Positions 17,140 through 26,895 of a stretch of DNA of 64,000 nt are shown here, in pieces. This DNA comes from Roseovarius pacificus (lineage in GTDB: Bacteria; Pseudomonadota; Alphaproteobacteria; Rhodobacterales; Rhodobacteraceae), in assembly GCF_900142665.1 (NCBI RefSeq), contig NZ_FRBR01000002.1, positions 186,001 to 250,000 of the forward strand, in the 5' to 3' direction. The notes under the pieces were generated by a model, which saw only the letters and a list, made by a program, of their open reading frames with translations, searched no databases and was not told the origin of the DNA. Within the stretch, counting starts at the first letter, position 1. Each line of letters begins with the position of its first letter. Made by a program: the position numbers and the translations under genes.

Positions 17140-20091
17140 ATGGCGAAGGATGTGCCGCATCAGCCGATGCCGCGGCTGGAGGACGCGCCGCTTCTGACGG
17201 GGCGCGGGCAGTTCTTTGACGATCTGCCGGTGCCGCATGGCACGCTTTATGCCGCCATTCTGCGCAGCCCGCATGCCCATGCGCGTTTGCGCGCGATCCA
17301 TGCGGATGCGGCGCGCGGCCTTGCCGGTGTGCATTCGGTTCTGACCGGGGAGGATTATGCAGGGGTTGCGGCCCCGCTCATGGTCGGGGTCAGGCTTCCG
17401 ATCGAATGCTGGCCGATTGCGCGGCACAAGGTTCGCTACGCCGGCGAGCCCGTTGCCGTCGTTCTTGCCGGAGACCGCTATATCGCCGAGGATGCGCTCG
17501 ATCTGATCGAGGTGGATTACGACCCGTTTGCGCCCGTGCTCGACCCGGTCGAGGCGCTCGACGCGGATGCGCCGGTTCTGCATGACGAGATGGGCGGCAA
17601 TCTTGGATCGGACCGGCAGTTCACCTATGGCGATCCGGGCGCGGCCTTTGACGATGCAGAGCATGTGGTGGATATCTCGGTGCGGTATCCGCGCAATTCC
17701 TGCACCCCCATCGAAACCTATGGTGTTCTTGCCCAATGGGAGCCGCATGGCCAGTCCTTTGACATCACGGCAAATTTCCAGGGGCCTTTCTCGATCCATC
17801 CGGTGATCGCACGGGCCTTACAAGTGCCGGGCAATCGCCTGCGCCTGCGGACGCCCGAGGATTCGGGCGGCAGCTTTGGGGTCAAACAGGGCGTGTTTCC
17901 TTATATCGCGCTGCTGGCTGCATGCGCGCGCCTTGCGGACCGGCCCGTGAAATGGGTTGAGGATCGGCTGGAACATCTCACGGCATCCGTCTCATCGACC
18001 AATCGCGCGATCACGCTGCGGGCGGCGGTTCGGGGCGATGGCCGGATCACCGCGCTCGATTACGATCAGGTCGAGGATGTGGGGGCCTATCTGCGCGCGC
18101 CGGAACCGGCGACGCTGTACCGGATGCATGGCAATCTGTGCGGTGCCTATGACATCGCGAACCTGTCGGTGCGCAACAGGATCGTAATGACCAACAAAAC
18201 GCCGACGGGGTTGAACCGCGGCTTTGGCGGGCCGCAGATATACTTCGTGCTGGAACGGCTGATGCAGCGTATCGCGGCGGAACTGGACCTCGATCCGGTC
18301 GAGGTGATCCGGACGAACCTGATCCCGACGGATGCATTCCCCTACAGGACCGCCAGCGGTGCGACCTATGACTCCGGCGATTACGTCAGGGCTTTTGAAC
18401 AAGCGTTGAAAGACGGGCGGTATGATGCGCTTGTGGCGCGCCGGAACGAGAGGCGCGCCGAAGGCCGGATGTATGGTATCGGATTGTCGGTTGCGGTCGA
18501 ACCCTCGGTGTCCAACATGGGGTATTTGTCGACCGTGCTGACGCCTGAAGAGCGCGCCAGATCGGGCCCCAAGAACGGCGCGCAGTCGAGTGCCACGGTC
18601 CATATCGACCCGGTGGGCACGATCACCGTGCAACTCGATTCCGTACCGCAGGGCCAGGGGCACAAGACCGTTGCCGCAGGGATCGTTGCCGAGCGTTTCG
18701 GGCTGTCGCCGGGCAATATCAAGGTCGTCGCCGCGCTCGATACCTCGAAAGATGCCTGGTCCATCGCCGCAGGCAATTACGCCAGCAGGTTCGCGGCGGC
18801 CTCGGCCGGGGCTGTGTGCATCGCGGCGGATCGCCTGCGTGACCGGCTCGCGTGGATCGCGGCGGCACAATTGAACGTGGTGCCGGACGATCTGCGGTTC
18901 GAGGGGGGCAGGATTTTCGCGGCCGGCAATCCCGATGCGGCGCTTCCTTTCGCGCGTGTGGCCTCGGCGGCCCACTGGGCTCCGGCGACATTGCCGGAAC
19001 TCGATGGTTCGCCGATCCGGGAAACAGCCATCTGGACGGCCCCCGAACTGAGCGCGCCAAACGAGGCGGACGAGATCAACTCGTCGCTGTGCCATGGGTT
19101 CATCTTCGATTTTTGCGGGGTCGAAATCGACCCGATCACCCACGAGGCGCATATCGACCGCTACGTGAGCATGCATGACTGCGGCACGATCCTGCACGAA
19201 GGCATGGTGGAAGGCCAGATTCGCGGTGCCTTTGCCCATGCAATCGGCGCATCGCTTTATGAAGAATACGCCTATGACGAGGACGGGGCGTTTCTTGCGG
19301 GCACATTCGCGGATTATCCCGTTCCGACGGTTCACGAGATCCCGGATCTGGAAATCTACCATATCTGCACCCCCTCTCCGGTAACACCTCTCGGGGCGAA
19401 AGGCGTGGGCGAAGGCAATTGCATGTCGACACCGGTTTGCGTGGCAAACGCGGTTGCAGATGCGTTGCGTCCCGGTTGCGGAGAGGTCGATCTGGTGCTG
19501 CCGCTGATCCCCGCACGGATCGCAGGATTCCTGCAAGACGAGCCCAGGGCGCCCGAGGGCCAGGAAAAGCGCCGGGAGACCGGCGGCAAGGGGCTGTCCG
19601 GGACGGGGCAGGCGCGCGTCGATGCGGCCCCGCAAGACATCTGGGATCTGTTGATGGATGCCGACCAGCTTGCCGCGATCATTCCCGGCGCGCATGGGGT
19701 GAAGCGCCTGTCGCCAACGCGGTTTTTGGCGGATGTCACGCTTGGCGTGGGCCCGGTGAAGGGGCGTTACCGCGTGGATGTGGCGCTGTCAGATCTGGAC
19801 GAACCGCGTTCGGCGGTTCTGACCGGCAAGGCCAGCGGCGCGCTGGGTACGGGCATGGGGGAGGGCAGGGTAACTCTTACACCGGACGACGCGGGCGGCA
19901 CCCTCATCGGCTATGCCTACGACGCATCGGTCGGTGGCAAGGTCGCGTCCGTGGGCGGGCGCTTGCTCGACGGGGCGGCAAAGATCGTCATTGGACAGTT
20001 CTTTTCGGCACTGGGCCGCAGGGCAGGCGACCCTACACACCGTCAGGGAATCTTCGCGCGGCTGCGCGCGCGGTTGGGAGGTGCATCGTGA
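17140..20091 (+). CDS. hmfA: Molybdenum hydroxylase large subunit fused to CoxG domain (2-furoyl-CoA dehydrogenase type)
   Basis: 983 residues. Positions 1 to about 790 are the xanthine-dehydrogenase-like large subunit: LTGRGQFFDDL, VRYAGEPVAVVLA, GLNRGFGGPQIYF, and near the C-terminal end GAKGVGEGN with the catalytic Glu. The CoxL form I motif is absent, so it is not a true CO dehydrogenase. From about residue 820 a SRPBCC/CoxG-type domain follows (VDAAPQDIWDLLMDADQLA, IPGAHGVKRL, GKASGALGTGMGEG). The order large-FAD-2Fe2S-ligase-crotonase matches hmfABCDE of Cupriavidus basilensis 2-furoate degradation, where this enzyme hydroxylates 2-furoyl-CoA at C5. Substrate assignment rests on this synteny. 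It starts after AGGAGGG. Confidence 0.75.
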   Translation: MAKDVPHQPMPRLEDAPLLTGRGQFFDDLPVPHGTLYAAILRSPHAHARLRAIHADAARGLAGVHSVLTGEDYAGVAAPLMVGVRLPIECWPIARHKVRYAGEPVAVVLAGDRYIAEDALDLIEVDYDPFAPVLDPVEALDADAPVLHDEMGGNLGSDRQFTYGDPGAAFDDAEHVVDISVRYPRNSCTPIETYGVLAQWEPHGQSFDITANFQGPFSIHPVIARALQVPGNRLRLRTPEDSGGSFGVKQGVFPYIALLAACARLADRPVKWVEDRLEHLTASVSSTNRAITLRAAVRGDGRITALDYDQVEDVGAYLRAPEPATLYRMHGNLCGAYDIANLSVRNRIVMTNKTPTGLNRGFGGPQIYFVLERLMQRIAAELDLDPVEVIRTNLIPTDAFPYRTASGATYDSGDYVRAFEQALKDGRYDALVARRNERRAEGRMYGIGLSVAVEPSVSNMGYLSTVLTPEERARSGPKNGAQSSATVHIDPVGTITVQLDSVPQGQGHKTVAAGIVAERFGLSPGNIKVVAALDTSKDAWSIAAGNYASRFAAASAGAVCIAADRLRDRLAWIAAAQLNVVPDDLRFEGGRIFAAGNPDAALPFARVASAAHWAPATLPELDGSPIRETAIWTAPELSAPNEADEINSSLCHGFIFDFCGVEIDPITHEAHIDRYVSMHDCGTILHEGMVEGQIRGAFAHAIGASLYEEYAYDEDGAFLAGTFADYPVPTVHEIPDLEIYHICTPSPVTPLGAKGVGEGNCMSTPVCVANAVADALRPGCGEVDLVLPLIPARIAGFLQDEPRAPEGQEKRRETGGKGLSGTGQARVDAAPQDIWDLLMDADQLAAIIPGAHGVKRLSPTRFLADVTLGVGPVKGRYRVDVALSDLDEPRSAVLTGKASGALGTGMGEGRVTLTPDDAGGTLIGYAYDASVGGKVASVGGRLLDGAAKIVIGQFFSALGRRAGDPTHRQGIFARLRARLGGAS

Positions 20092-20915
20092 AGCCGGCAC
20101 CGTTCGATTATATCCGCTGCGACAGTCTGGACGAGGCCGCCGGCCTGATCTTCGAGACAGGTGACGAGGCCCGCGTGATCGCTGGCGGTCAGTCTCTGAT
20201 GGCGATGCTCAACATGCGTCTTGCACGGCCTTCCGTGTTGATCGACTTCATGAATGCCGAAGAAACACGCAGGGTCGAGACCGGCAAGAACATGTTGCGG
20301 ATCGGTGCCGGGGTCCGTCAGGCAGAGTTGCTGGCGCGCAAGGATCTGGCTGTGCTCAATCCGCTTCTTGCGAAGCTGCTGCCCTGGGTCGGGCATCCGC
20401 AGACACGCGCCCGCGGAACGATCGGCGGTTCGATCGCCCATGCGGACCCGTCGGCTGAAATCCCGCTCGCTCTGTGTGCGCTCGACGGCAAGGTGGTTCT
20501 GCGTAAGGGCCGAAAGCTGCGCCGTGTCGGCGGTGCGGAGTTTTTTCTGGGGATGATGCTCACCGACAAGGCCGAGGACGAGTTGATCGAGGCGGTCGAG
20601 TTCCCCGATCTGCCCGCCGGAAGCGGTACGGGGTTTGGCGAGGTCGGTCGCCGCAAGGGCGATTTCGCCATCGTTGCCTGTGCCGCTGTCGTCACGAAAT
20701 CCCGTGTCCGCCTGGCCGTTGGCGGGGTCAACGACACACCTGTGGTCAAGGATTGGGATGCGCTTGCCCCCGAGGACGAGGCGGAGGCGCTCAATGCGCT
20801 GGCGTGGTCGCTCGATGCGCGCGGCGATCTGCATGCAACGGCCCGGTATCGTCGCGATCTGGTGCGTGGCCTTGGCGCCCAAGTGTTGAAGGAGGCCCGC
20901 GCATGCGCCGGTTAG
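20088..20915 (+). CDS. hmfB: Molybdenum hydroxylase FAD-binding subunit (CoxM-like)
   Basis: 275 residues of the CO dehydrogenase medium subunit family. The FAD-binding motifs AGGQSLMAMLNMRL and RARGTIGGSIAHADPSAE are intact, and the C-terminal domain contains FGEVGRRKGDFAIVACAA. It passes electrons from the 2Fe-2S subunit to an acceptor. The GTG start overlaps the stop of the large subunit gene (GTGA), showing translational coupling. No extra 4Fe-4S insertion of the 4-hydroxybenzoyl-CoA reductase type is visible. Confidence 0.82.
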   Translation: MKPAPFDYIRCDSLDEAAGLIFETGDEARVIAGGQSLMAMLNMRLARPSVLIDFMNAEETRRVETGKNMLRIGAGVRQAELLARKDLAVLNPLLAKLLPWVGHPQTRARGTIGGSIAHADPSAEIPLALCALDGKVVLRKGRKLRRVGGAEFFLGMMLTDKAEDELIEAVEFPDLPAGSGTGFGEVGRRKGDFAIVACAAVVTKSRVRLAVGGVNDTPVVKDWDALAPEDEAEALNALAWSLDARGDLHATARYRRDLVRGLGAQVLKEARACAG

Positions 20916-21412
20916 ATGCCAGGCAAACCCATGTGATACGGTTTACGCTGAACGGGCGTGCCGTCGAAGCGCACTGCTCTCCGCGCATGCTGCTCAGCGA
21001 TGTGCTGCGCGGTGAATTGGGGGCGACCGGAACGCATGTCGGCTGTGAACACGGTGTTTGCGGCGCGTGCACCGTGCGGATCGACGGAATGATGGCGCGT
21101 AGCTGCCTGACGCTTGCCGTTCAGGTCGAGGGGGCAACCGTCGACACGGTCGAAGGCGTTGCCCCGGCGCCGGGCCGTCTCTCGGTGCTGCAAGACGCAT
21201 TCCGAAAACATCACGCACTGCAATGCGGGTTCTGCACGGCGGGGATCGTGATGTCGCTCGACACGTTGCTGCGCGACGCGCCCGACGCCGATGAGGCGCG
21301 CATCCGCGATGTGCTTTCGGGGCATCTGTGCCGCTGCACCGGCTATCACGCCATTGTTCAGGCCGCGCTTGAGGCGGTCGAAACTTTGCGGAAGGAAACC
21401 GACCATGCTTGA
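20903..21412 (+). CDS. hmfC: Molybdenum hydroxylase 2Fe-2S subunit (CoxS-like)
   Basis: 169 residues. The plant-type 2Fe-2S centre uses Cys48, Cys53, Cys56 and Cys68 (GCEHGVCGACTV). The second cluster uses Cys108, Cys111, Cys143 and Cys145 (QCGFC, HLCRCTGY). It is the electron-transfer subunit of the three-part molybdenum hydroxylase. It overlaps the FAD subunit by 13 bases and the ligase by 8 bases. Confidence 0.88.
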   Translation: MRRLDARQTHVIRFTLNGRAVEAHCSPRMLLSDVLRGELGATGTHVGCEHGVCGACTVRIDGMMARSCLTLAVQVEGATVDTVEGVAPAPGRLSVLQDAFRKHHALQCGFCTAGIVMSLDTLLRDAPDADEARIRDVLSGHLCRCTGYHAIVQAALEAVETLRKETDHA

Positions 21413-22946
21413 TCTCGGACGCTCTCTTGTCGCGAGCGTGTCCCGCGCGCCCGATGCGCTTGCCCTGGTCGATGGCGATATCCGCCTGACCTACGGCGAA
21501 TGGTACGGTCAGATTTCGGCCCTGACGCAAGGGCTTGCGGATATGGGCCTGAGACAGGGCGACCGTATCGTAACGGCGCTTCAGAACAACCGTGCCGCAG
21601 CTTCGGTTCACTGGGCCTGTCAACTCGCGGGGATTGCAATCGTGCCGGTCAACTGGCGCGCGACACCTGACGAGCTTGGCTTTTACGTCGCCAACAGCGA
21701 TGCGCGCTCGATCATATTCGACGCTTCCAGCGAAAAATCGGTCCGGGAGGCGGAGGGCGTCACGGGCCTGCCGAAGATCGCCTATGGTATCGCGGTCGAG
21801 GGCGCCACGTCATTTGACGATATCGTCATGCAATCCGCACCCGATGCGACACCGCAAGCCAGCGCCGAAGACTGCTCGGTCATGCTTTACACGAGCGGGA
21901 CGACGGCCAGACCCAAGGGCGTGCCGCGCCGCCATCGTGCGGAACGTGCGGGCGCCGTGGCGCATGTCGCGCAAAACATGATGCCGATGGGCGACACGAC
22001 CCTTGGGGTGATGCCGCTCTATCATACGATGGGCGTGCGGTCGCTTCTTGCGATGACATTGCTGAACGGGACTTTCGTTTGCCTGCCGCGTTTCAGTTGC
22101 GCCGATGCCCTGAACCTGATCGCGAAGGAACGGATCGGCAGCCTCTACCTTGTCCCGACGCTCTATCATGACCTGATCGATCATCCCGATTTCGAACGAA
22201 CCGACCTGTCGTCGGTGAAGCGTCTCGGTTTTGCGGGGGCGTCGATGACCGAGGGCCTGCTCAAACGCATCAATGCCGCGTTCAGGCCCGATCTGTTCGT
22301 GAATCATTACGGCTCGTCGGAGGTTTATACCTTTTCGATCGAACAGGATGCGGTTGCAAAGCCCGGCTCTGCCGGCAAAGCCGGGCTCAATCAGCACTTG
22401 CGCGTGGTTGCAATGGGGGCGGGCGATCCCGATGCCGTCCTGCCCCGGGGCGAAGAAGGCGAGATTATCGCGACACTCAGCGGCGACGAGGCTTTCGAAG
22501 GGTACTGGAAACGCCCCGAGGCCAACGAGAAATCGCTCTGCAGGGGATGGTTCTTTACCGGCGATTGCGGCCATTTCGATGCCGATGGCGATCTGTTCGT
22601 CACCGGGCGGGTGGATGACATGATCATCACCGGCGGCGAGAATGTCTCGCCGGTCGAGGTCGAAAGCTGTCTTTCCATGCATCCCGGTGTGGCGGAGTGC
22701 GCCGTGGTCGGCCTGCCCGACGACCGCTGGGGCAAGATCGTGACCGCGTTCATCAAGCGGCGGGGCGATGTGACCGCTGAAGAACTCGACCTCCACTGTC
22801 GTACCTCGGCCCTTGCCAATTTCAAGCGCCCGCGCCGTATCGTTTTCGTTTCCGATCTTCCGAAATCACCGGTGGGCAAGTTGCTGCGCCGCGAACTGGT
22901 TGCGGGAAACTTCACCCCTGAACACGAACAAGCCACAGCGAAATAA
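21405..22946 (+). CDS. hmfD: Acyl-CoA ligase (2-furoyl-CoA synthetase type)
   Basis: 513 residues of the ANL (AMP-forming acyl-CoA synthetase) family. Core motifs: P-loop-like YTSGTTARPKGVP (A3), GSSEVYTFSIEQD (A5), GWFFTGDCGHFDADGDLFVTGR (A7/A8, shortened), ITGGENVSPVEVE and the catalytic lysine region PKSPVGKLLRREL. It would activate a small acid with ATP and CoA as the first step of the pathway. In the hmf arrangement the substrate is 2-furoic acid; benzoate-like acids are an alternative. It overlaps the 2Fe-2S gene, so it is the same transcript. Confidence 0.75.
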   Translation: MLDLGRSLVASVSRAPDALALVDGDIRLTYGEWYGQISALTQGLADMGLRQGDRIVTALQNNRAAASVHWACQLAGIAIVPVNWRATPDELGFYVANSDARSIIFDASSEKSVREAEGVTGLPKIAYGIAVEGATSFDDIVMQSAPDATPQASAEDCSVMLYTSGTTARPKGVPRRHRAERAGAVAHVAQNMMPMGDTTLGVMPLYHTMGVRSLLAMTLLNGTFVCLPRFSCADALNLIAKERIGSLYLVPTLYHDLIDHPDFERTDLSSVKRLGFAGASMTEGLLKRINAAFRPDLFVNHYGSSEVYTFSIEQDAVAKPGSAGKAGLNQHLRVVAMGAGDPDAVLPRGEEGEIIATLSGDEAFEGYWKRPEANEKSLCRGWFFTGDCGHFDADGDLFVTGRVDDMIITGGENVSPVEVESCLSMHPGVAECAVVGLPDDRWGKIVTAFIKRRGDVTAEELDLHCRTSALANFKRPRRIVFVSDLPKSPVGKLLRRELVAGNFTPEHEQATAK

Positions 22947-22970
22947 GCTGTTCAAAAGGAGACTGCATTC

Positions 22971-23774
22971 ATGACCAACCCCTATTCAGACCTGCCCCTG
23001 CTGGCCGAGCCCGATGGGTTTCGCATCGAAGTCAATGCCGACCGCGAGCGTGGCGACATCGTGCTGGAGCGCCCGCCAATGAACGTGATCTCCATGGGCC
23101 AGCGCGATCAGTTGCGCGCCGCCTTCGAAGCGCTCGATGCAGACGATCGTGTGCGCGTGATCGTATTGCGTGCCGAGGGTGAGCATTTCTCGTCGGGCGG
23201 TTACATTCACGGATTTCTCGATGCGTCCCCCGAGCATGTAAGCCACCTGGCCGACAACGTCGCCGCGCCGTGGCGCTGTGCCAAGCCGGTGATCGCGGCG
23301 AACAAGGGATATACCTTTGGCGTTGGTTTCGAGATTTCGCTCGCTTGCGATTTCCGGATCGCGGCCAAATCCACGCGCTACGCCTTGCCCGAGCAGAAAC
23401 TCGGCCAGATCCCCGGCTCGGGCGGTTCGGCACGCCTGCAGGCCATTGTCGGGCTGGCGCGCACCAAGGATGTCGTGATGCGTTCGCGCCGGATCACCGG
23501 CCAGCAAGCGCATGACTGGGGCATTGCCGTCGAGCTGGTGGAGGATGACGCGCTCGAACAGGCCACCGCCGATCTGGTCGACGAACTCCGCAGTTTTTCG
23601 CCCATGGCACAACGCACGGCAAAGAAACTGCTCAACGACAGTGAAAACGCGACGGTCGCCATTGGCATCGAACTCGAGGGCCATTGCTACAGCCGCCTGC
23701 GTCAATCCGAGGATTTCGCGGAGGGCGTCAAGGCTTTCCACGAAAAGCGGAAACCGACTTTCGTCGGCCGCTAA
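22971..23774 (+). CDS. hmfE: Crotonase-family protein (2-oxoglutaryl-CoA hydrolase type)
   Basis: 267 residues of the enoyl-CoA hydratase/isomerase superfamily. Oxyanion-hole segments HFSSGGYIHGFL and NKGYTFGVGFEISLACDFRIA (shortened) are present, as are two acidic residues at the usual catalytic sites (FEISL and LPEQKLGQIPGSGG). In the furoate pathway the equivalent protein hydrolyses 2-oxoglutaryl-CoA after ring opening. A plain hydratase role cannot be excluded. It is 24 bases after the ligase gene with an AAAGGAG site. Confidence 0.7.
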   Translation: MTNPYSDLPLLAEPDGFRIEVNADRERGDIVLERPPMNVISMGQRDQLRAAFEALDADDRVRVIVLRAEGEHFSSGGYIHGFLDASPEHVSHLADNVAAPWRCAKPVIAANKGYTFGVGFEISLACDFRIAAKSTRYALPEQKLGQIPGSGGSARLQAIVGLARTKDVVMRSRRITGQQAHDWGIAVELVEDDALEQATADLVDELRSFSPMAQRTAKKLLNDSENATVAIGIELEGHCYSRLRQSEDFAEGVKAFHEKRKPTFVGR

Positions 23775-23799
23775 TCAAAGTTCACAGGGAGGAACTACA

Positions 23800-24972
23800 A
23801 TGACTATCAAAGGACTGATGACAACCGCAGCCTTGACCGCGCTTTTCTCGGGGTCGGCCATGGCCCAGGACGATCCGATCCGTATCGGTGTCGTCACCCC
23901 GATTTCCGGCACCTATGCCGGTATCGGCCAGCAGGTGACCTGGGGGCTCGACATGGCCACCGAGGAAATCAACGAAGCGGGCGGCATCATGGGCCGTCAG
24001 GTAGAACTGATCTACGAGGACAGCGAGGCCAACCCTTCGGTCGCCGTGCAGAAGGCCGAGAAACTCATGACCGCCGAAAACGTCGATTTCCTCACCGGGA
24101 CGGTGAACTCCGGCGCGACTTTGGCTGTCGGGCAGGTCGCCGAGCGGGCGGGCAAGCTTCTGGCCACGACCGTGTCCTTCTCGGACGCGATTACCGGCGA
24201 CAAGTGTTCGCCCAACGTGTTCCGGGTGAATGCGCGTGCGGGTCAGCAATCGGCCGCGCTTGCCGCATGGATTCAAAAGGAAAAGCCCGGAGCTAAGGTG
24301 TTCTACCTCGGGCCGGACTATGAAATGGGACGGTCCACCGTGGCCGCGTTCAAAAGCAACGCCGAGAAGGTGGGCGCCAAATCCACAGGAGAGGTCTTCG
24401 CCCCGCTCGATGCCAAGGATTACAGCCAGTATTTCGGGCATATCCGCGCGGCTCAGCCCGAAGTGCTGTACACGTCGGTGGCTGGCAACGACACCGTGCG
24501 TCTCTTTACCCAGATGAAGGATTTCGGTGTGCGTGACGGCCTGACCATTCTTGGCGCATCGGGTACGGTAACCAGCCAGAACATCGGCGCCATCGGCGAC
24601 GCGGCCGAGGGCTTCATCACCGGTGTGGGGTATTCCACGTTGATCGACACGCCCGAGAATGCGGCATTCGTCGAGGCGTTCAATGCCCGCAACGGGGCCG
24701 ATCCGGATCTTTACGGTGCGGACAGCTATGGCTTGCTCTTTGCCTACAAGAAGGCGGTAGAGGCGGCTGGCGGCACAGGAACCGATGAGGTTCGCGCCGC
24801 CCTTGAAGGGCTCGAATGGCAGACGCCGCAGGGTGTGAAATCCATCCGTGCGGGGGATCATCAGGCGGTGCAGCCGATGTATGCCGTGCAGGTCAAAGAC
24901 GGAGCTTTCACCATCGCCGACACGATCGACGGCGAAGCGGCGATCGGTCCCGACACATGTGAACGTTTCTGA
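23800..24972 (+). CDS. LIV-type ABC transporter substrate-binding protein (system 2)
   Basis: 390 residues with signal peptide (LMTTAALTALFSGSAMAQ). The type I periplasmic binding fold is shown by IRIGVVTPISGTYAGIGQQV, INEAGGIMGRQVELIYEDSE and VDFLTGTVNSGATLAVGQVA. It begins 25 bases after the crotonase gene behind AGGGAGG, with no terminator between, so it appears to be part of the catabolic operon and probably binds the aromatic acid substrate (furoate if the hmf assignment is right). It is only distantly similar to the binding protein of system 1. Confidence 0.82.
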   Translation: MTIKGLMTTAALTALFSGSAMAQDDPIRIGVVTPISGTYAGIGQQVTWGLDMATEEINEAGGIMGRQVELIYEDSEANPSVAVQKAEKLMTAENVDFLTGTVNSGATLAVGQVAERAGKLLATTVSFSDAITGDKCSPNVFRVNARAGQQSAALAAWIQKEKPGAKVFYLGPDYEMGRSTVAAFKSNAEKVGAKSTGEVFAPLDAKDYSQYFGHIRAAQPEVLYTSVAGNDTVRLFTQMKDFGVRDGLTILGASGTVTSQNIGAIGDAAEGFITGVGYSTLIDTPENAAFVEAFNARNGADPDLYGADSYGLLFAYKKAVEAAGGTGTDEVRAALEGLEWQTPQGVKSIRAGDHQAVQPMYAVQVKDGAFTIADTIDGEAAIGPDTCERF

Positions 24973-24992
24973 GCGGGGCGCGGAGAGAACGC

Positions 24993-25877
24993 ATGGCGGA
25001 TTATCTGCATTTCGTTCTGGCGCCGCAGATGCTCAATGGCCTGGCGCTGGGGATCTCCGTGATCCTCGTGGCGCTGGGCCTCACGATCATCTTCGGTTTG
25101 CTGGATGTCATCAATATGAGCCATGGCGAGTTTTACGCCGTGGGCGCCTATGGCGCGCTGGCGCTGAGCCTTACGGGGCTCAACTACTGGGTTCTCATCG
25201 CGCTGGTCCCGATCCTGATGCTGCCTTTGGGCGTCATCACGGAACGCTGTCTGATCCGTCGGGTCTATGACGGGGCAGACCGGCATGTCTCGACATTGCT
25301 TTTGACCTTCGGGCTAGGGCTGATCGCTGAGGATGTGCTGAAAATTCTCTTCGGGCCGAACACGCACCGGCCCGAAAACCCGCTTCCGGGCGCGACCGAT
25401 CTGCTCGGGGTGTATATCCCGACCTATCGGCTTTTCCTGATCGGTATCGGGGCGGCGGTGATCCTTGCGGTCGCTTTCGTCACCTATCGCACGCGGCTCG
25501 GCGCGATCGTTCGGGCCGCTTCGTTCGACCGCAACATGGCGGCGAGTCTCGGCGTTCGCGTCGGCTGGGTCTATTCCGGGGCCTTTGCGTTTGGCGTGGC
25601 TCTGGCAGGGCTTGCAGGGGTTTTGCTTGCGCCTGTTTACTCAGTCTTTCCCACGATGGGGCGCGACTTCATCCTCATGGCCTTCACGGTGGTGATCGTC
25701 GGCGGCATGGGGTCGATCTGGGGCGCCGTCATCGCGGGAATTCTGCTTACACAGGTTCAGGCGATCTCGAGCCTCGTCATCTCGCCCGTCTGGTCCGATC
25801 CGATCGTCTTTGGCGTGATGGTCGTTGTGCTCATGTTCCGCCCTCAGGGACTGTTCGGGAGGATCGGCCATGCATGA
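24993..25877 (+). CDS. LIV-type ABC transporter permease LivH (system 2)
   Basis: 294 residues, about eight membrane helices. Signatures NGLALGISVILVALGLTIIF, DVINMSHGEFYAVGAYGAL and the C-terminal VIVGGMGSIWGAVIAGILL. It forms one half of the inner membrane channel; it overlaps the LivM gene by 8 bases. Confidence 0.88.
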   Translation: MADYLHFVLAPQMLNGLALGISVILVALGLTIIFGLLDVINMSHGEFYAVGAYGALALSLTGLNYWVLIALVPILMLPLGVITERCLIRRVYDGADRHVSTLLLTFGLGLIAEDVLKILFGPNTHRPENPLPGATDLLGVYIPTYRLFLIGIGAAVILAVAFVTYRTRLGAIVRAASFDRNMAASLGVRVGWVYSGAFAFGVALAGLAGVLLAPVYSVFPTMGRDFILMAFTVVIVGGMGSIWGAVIAGILLTQVQAISSLVISPVWSDPIVFGVMVVVLMFRPQGLFGRIGHA

Positions 25878-26895
25878 TCGCCTGGACATCTCCATGCGGG
25901 CTAACCATGTGTTCTTTGCCCTGCTGCTGGTCGTGGCGGTGATCGGCATGGTCCTCGCCGCGGTAACCAACGACGTGTTCTATCTGAGACTCGCGACCGA
26001 AGCCCTTATCCTTGGCGGTCTCGCTCTTTCGGTCGATATCCTGCTTGGCTTTGGGGGGCTGTTGAGCCTCGGGCAAGCGCTCTATTTCGGGGTGGGTGCC
26101 TATGTTTCCGCTCTGGTTTTGCGCGAAGTGCCGTCCTTCTGGCTTGCGATGGGCGCGGCTATCGCGGCGTCGCTTTTGGCAGGGATCATTGGCGGGCTGA
26201 TCGCCAACCGGGTCCGCGGCGTGTATTTTGCGCTCATCACCTTCGGTATGGCGCAGGTCGTTGCCAAGGTGGTCTACAACACGCGGGAACTCGGCGCGTC
26301 TGACGGGCTGATCGGTGTGCCGGTGCTCGACATTCCGCTCGGGTTCGTCACGATTTCGGCGGGTAGTCCGCTGGCGTTTTTCCTGCTGACCCTGGTGATC
26401 ATCACGACCCTTTATGCGGCAGTGGCCTATCTGCTGACCACTCCGTTCGGCAGGCTGGTCATTGCCCTCAAGGCCAACGAGAACCGTATCCCGTTTCTGG
26501 GCTATTCCACATGGGGACCGAGAATGGTGTCCTATGTGGTCGCTGCGCTCGTCGCGGGGATCGCCGGTGCGCTTTACCCGATGCTGCGCGGCTTCGTGTC
26601 GCCGGAGCTGATGTACTTTGCCGCGTCGGGCAATGCCGTCATCATGGTCATTCTCGGGGGGGCCGGGACACTGGTCGGGGCGCTTTATGGTGCGGTCATT
26701 CTGACCTTTCTCAAATCGGTCGTGGGCAGCTTTACCGAACACCACCTCATCGTGATCGGCCTGATCTTTATCTGTGCAATTCTCTTCATGCCGAAAGGGC
26801 TTGTGGGGCTCGTGAAGCCCAGGGTCGAAACCCGTATGCGCAATTCGGAGCGGCGCCATGCCGCTGCCCAAGCCAGGACGAAAAGAGCGACGTGA
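25870..26895 (+). CDS. LIV-type ABC transporter permease LivM (system 2)
   Basis: 341 residues with about nine membrane helices. LGFGGLLSLGQALYFGVGAY, RGVYFALITFGMAQVVAKVV and MVILGGAGTLVGALYGAV are the family blocks. A basic tail of about 30 residues (ETRMRNSERRHAAAQARTK) follows the last helix. The ATG at 25870 overlaps the LivH stop, and its own stop shares one base with the next ATG. Confidence 0.87.
   Translation: MHDRLDISMRANHVFFALLLVVAVIGMVLAAVTNDVFYLRLATEALILGGLALSVDILLGFGGLLSLGQALYFGVGAYVSALVLREVPSFWLAMGAAIAASLLAGIIGGLIANRVRGVYFALITFGMAQVVAKVVYNTRELGASDGLIGVPVLDIPLGFVTISAGSPLAFFLLTLVIITTLYAAVAYLLTTPFGRLVIALKANENRIPFLGYSTWGPRMVSYVVAALVAGIAGALYPMLRGFVSPELMYFAASGNAVIMVILGGAGTLVGALYGAVILTFLKSVVGSFTEHHLIVIGLIFICAILFMPKGLVGLVKPRVETRMRNSERRHAAAQARTKRAT

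Noticed and set aside
17140-20915. Aerobic CO dehydrogenase (coxLMS)
   Set aside because: The large subunit lacks the form I active-site loop (AYxCSFR), no coxDEF genes are present, and the acyl-CoA ligase plus crotonase downstream fit a furoate-type pathway better.
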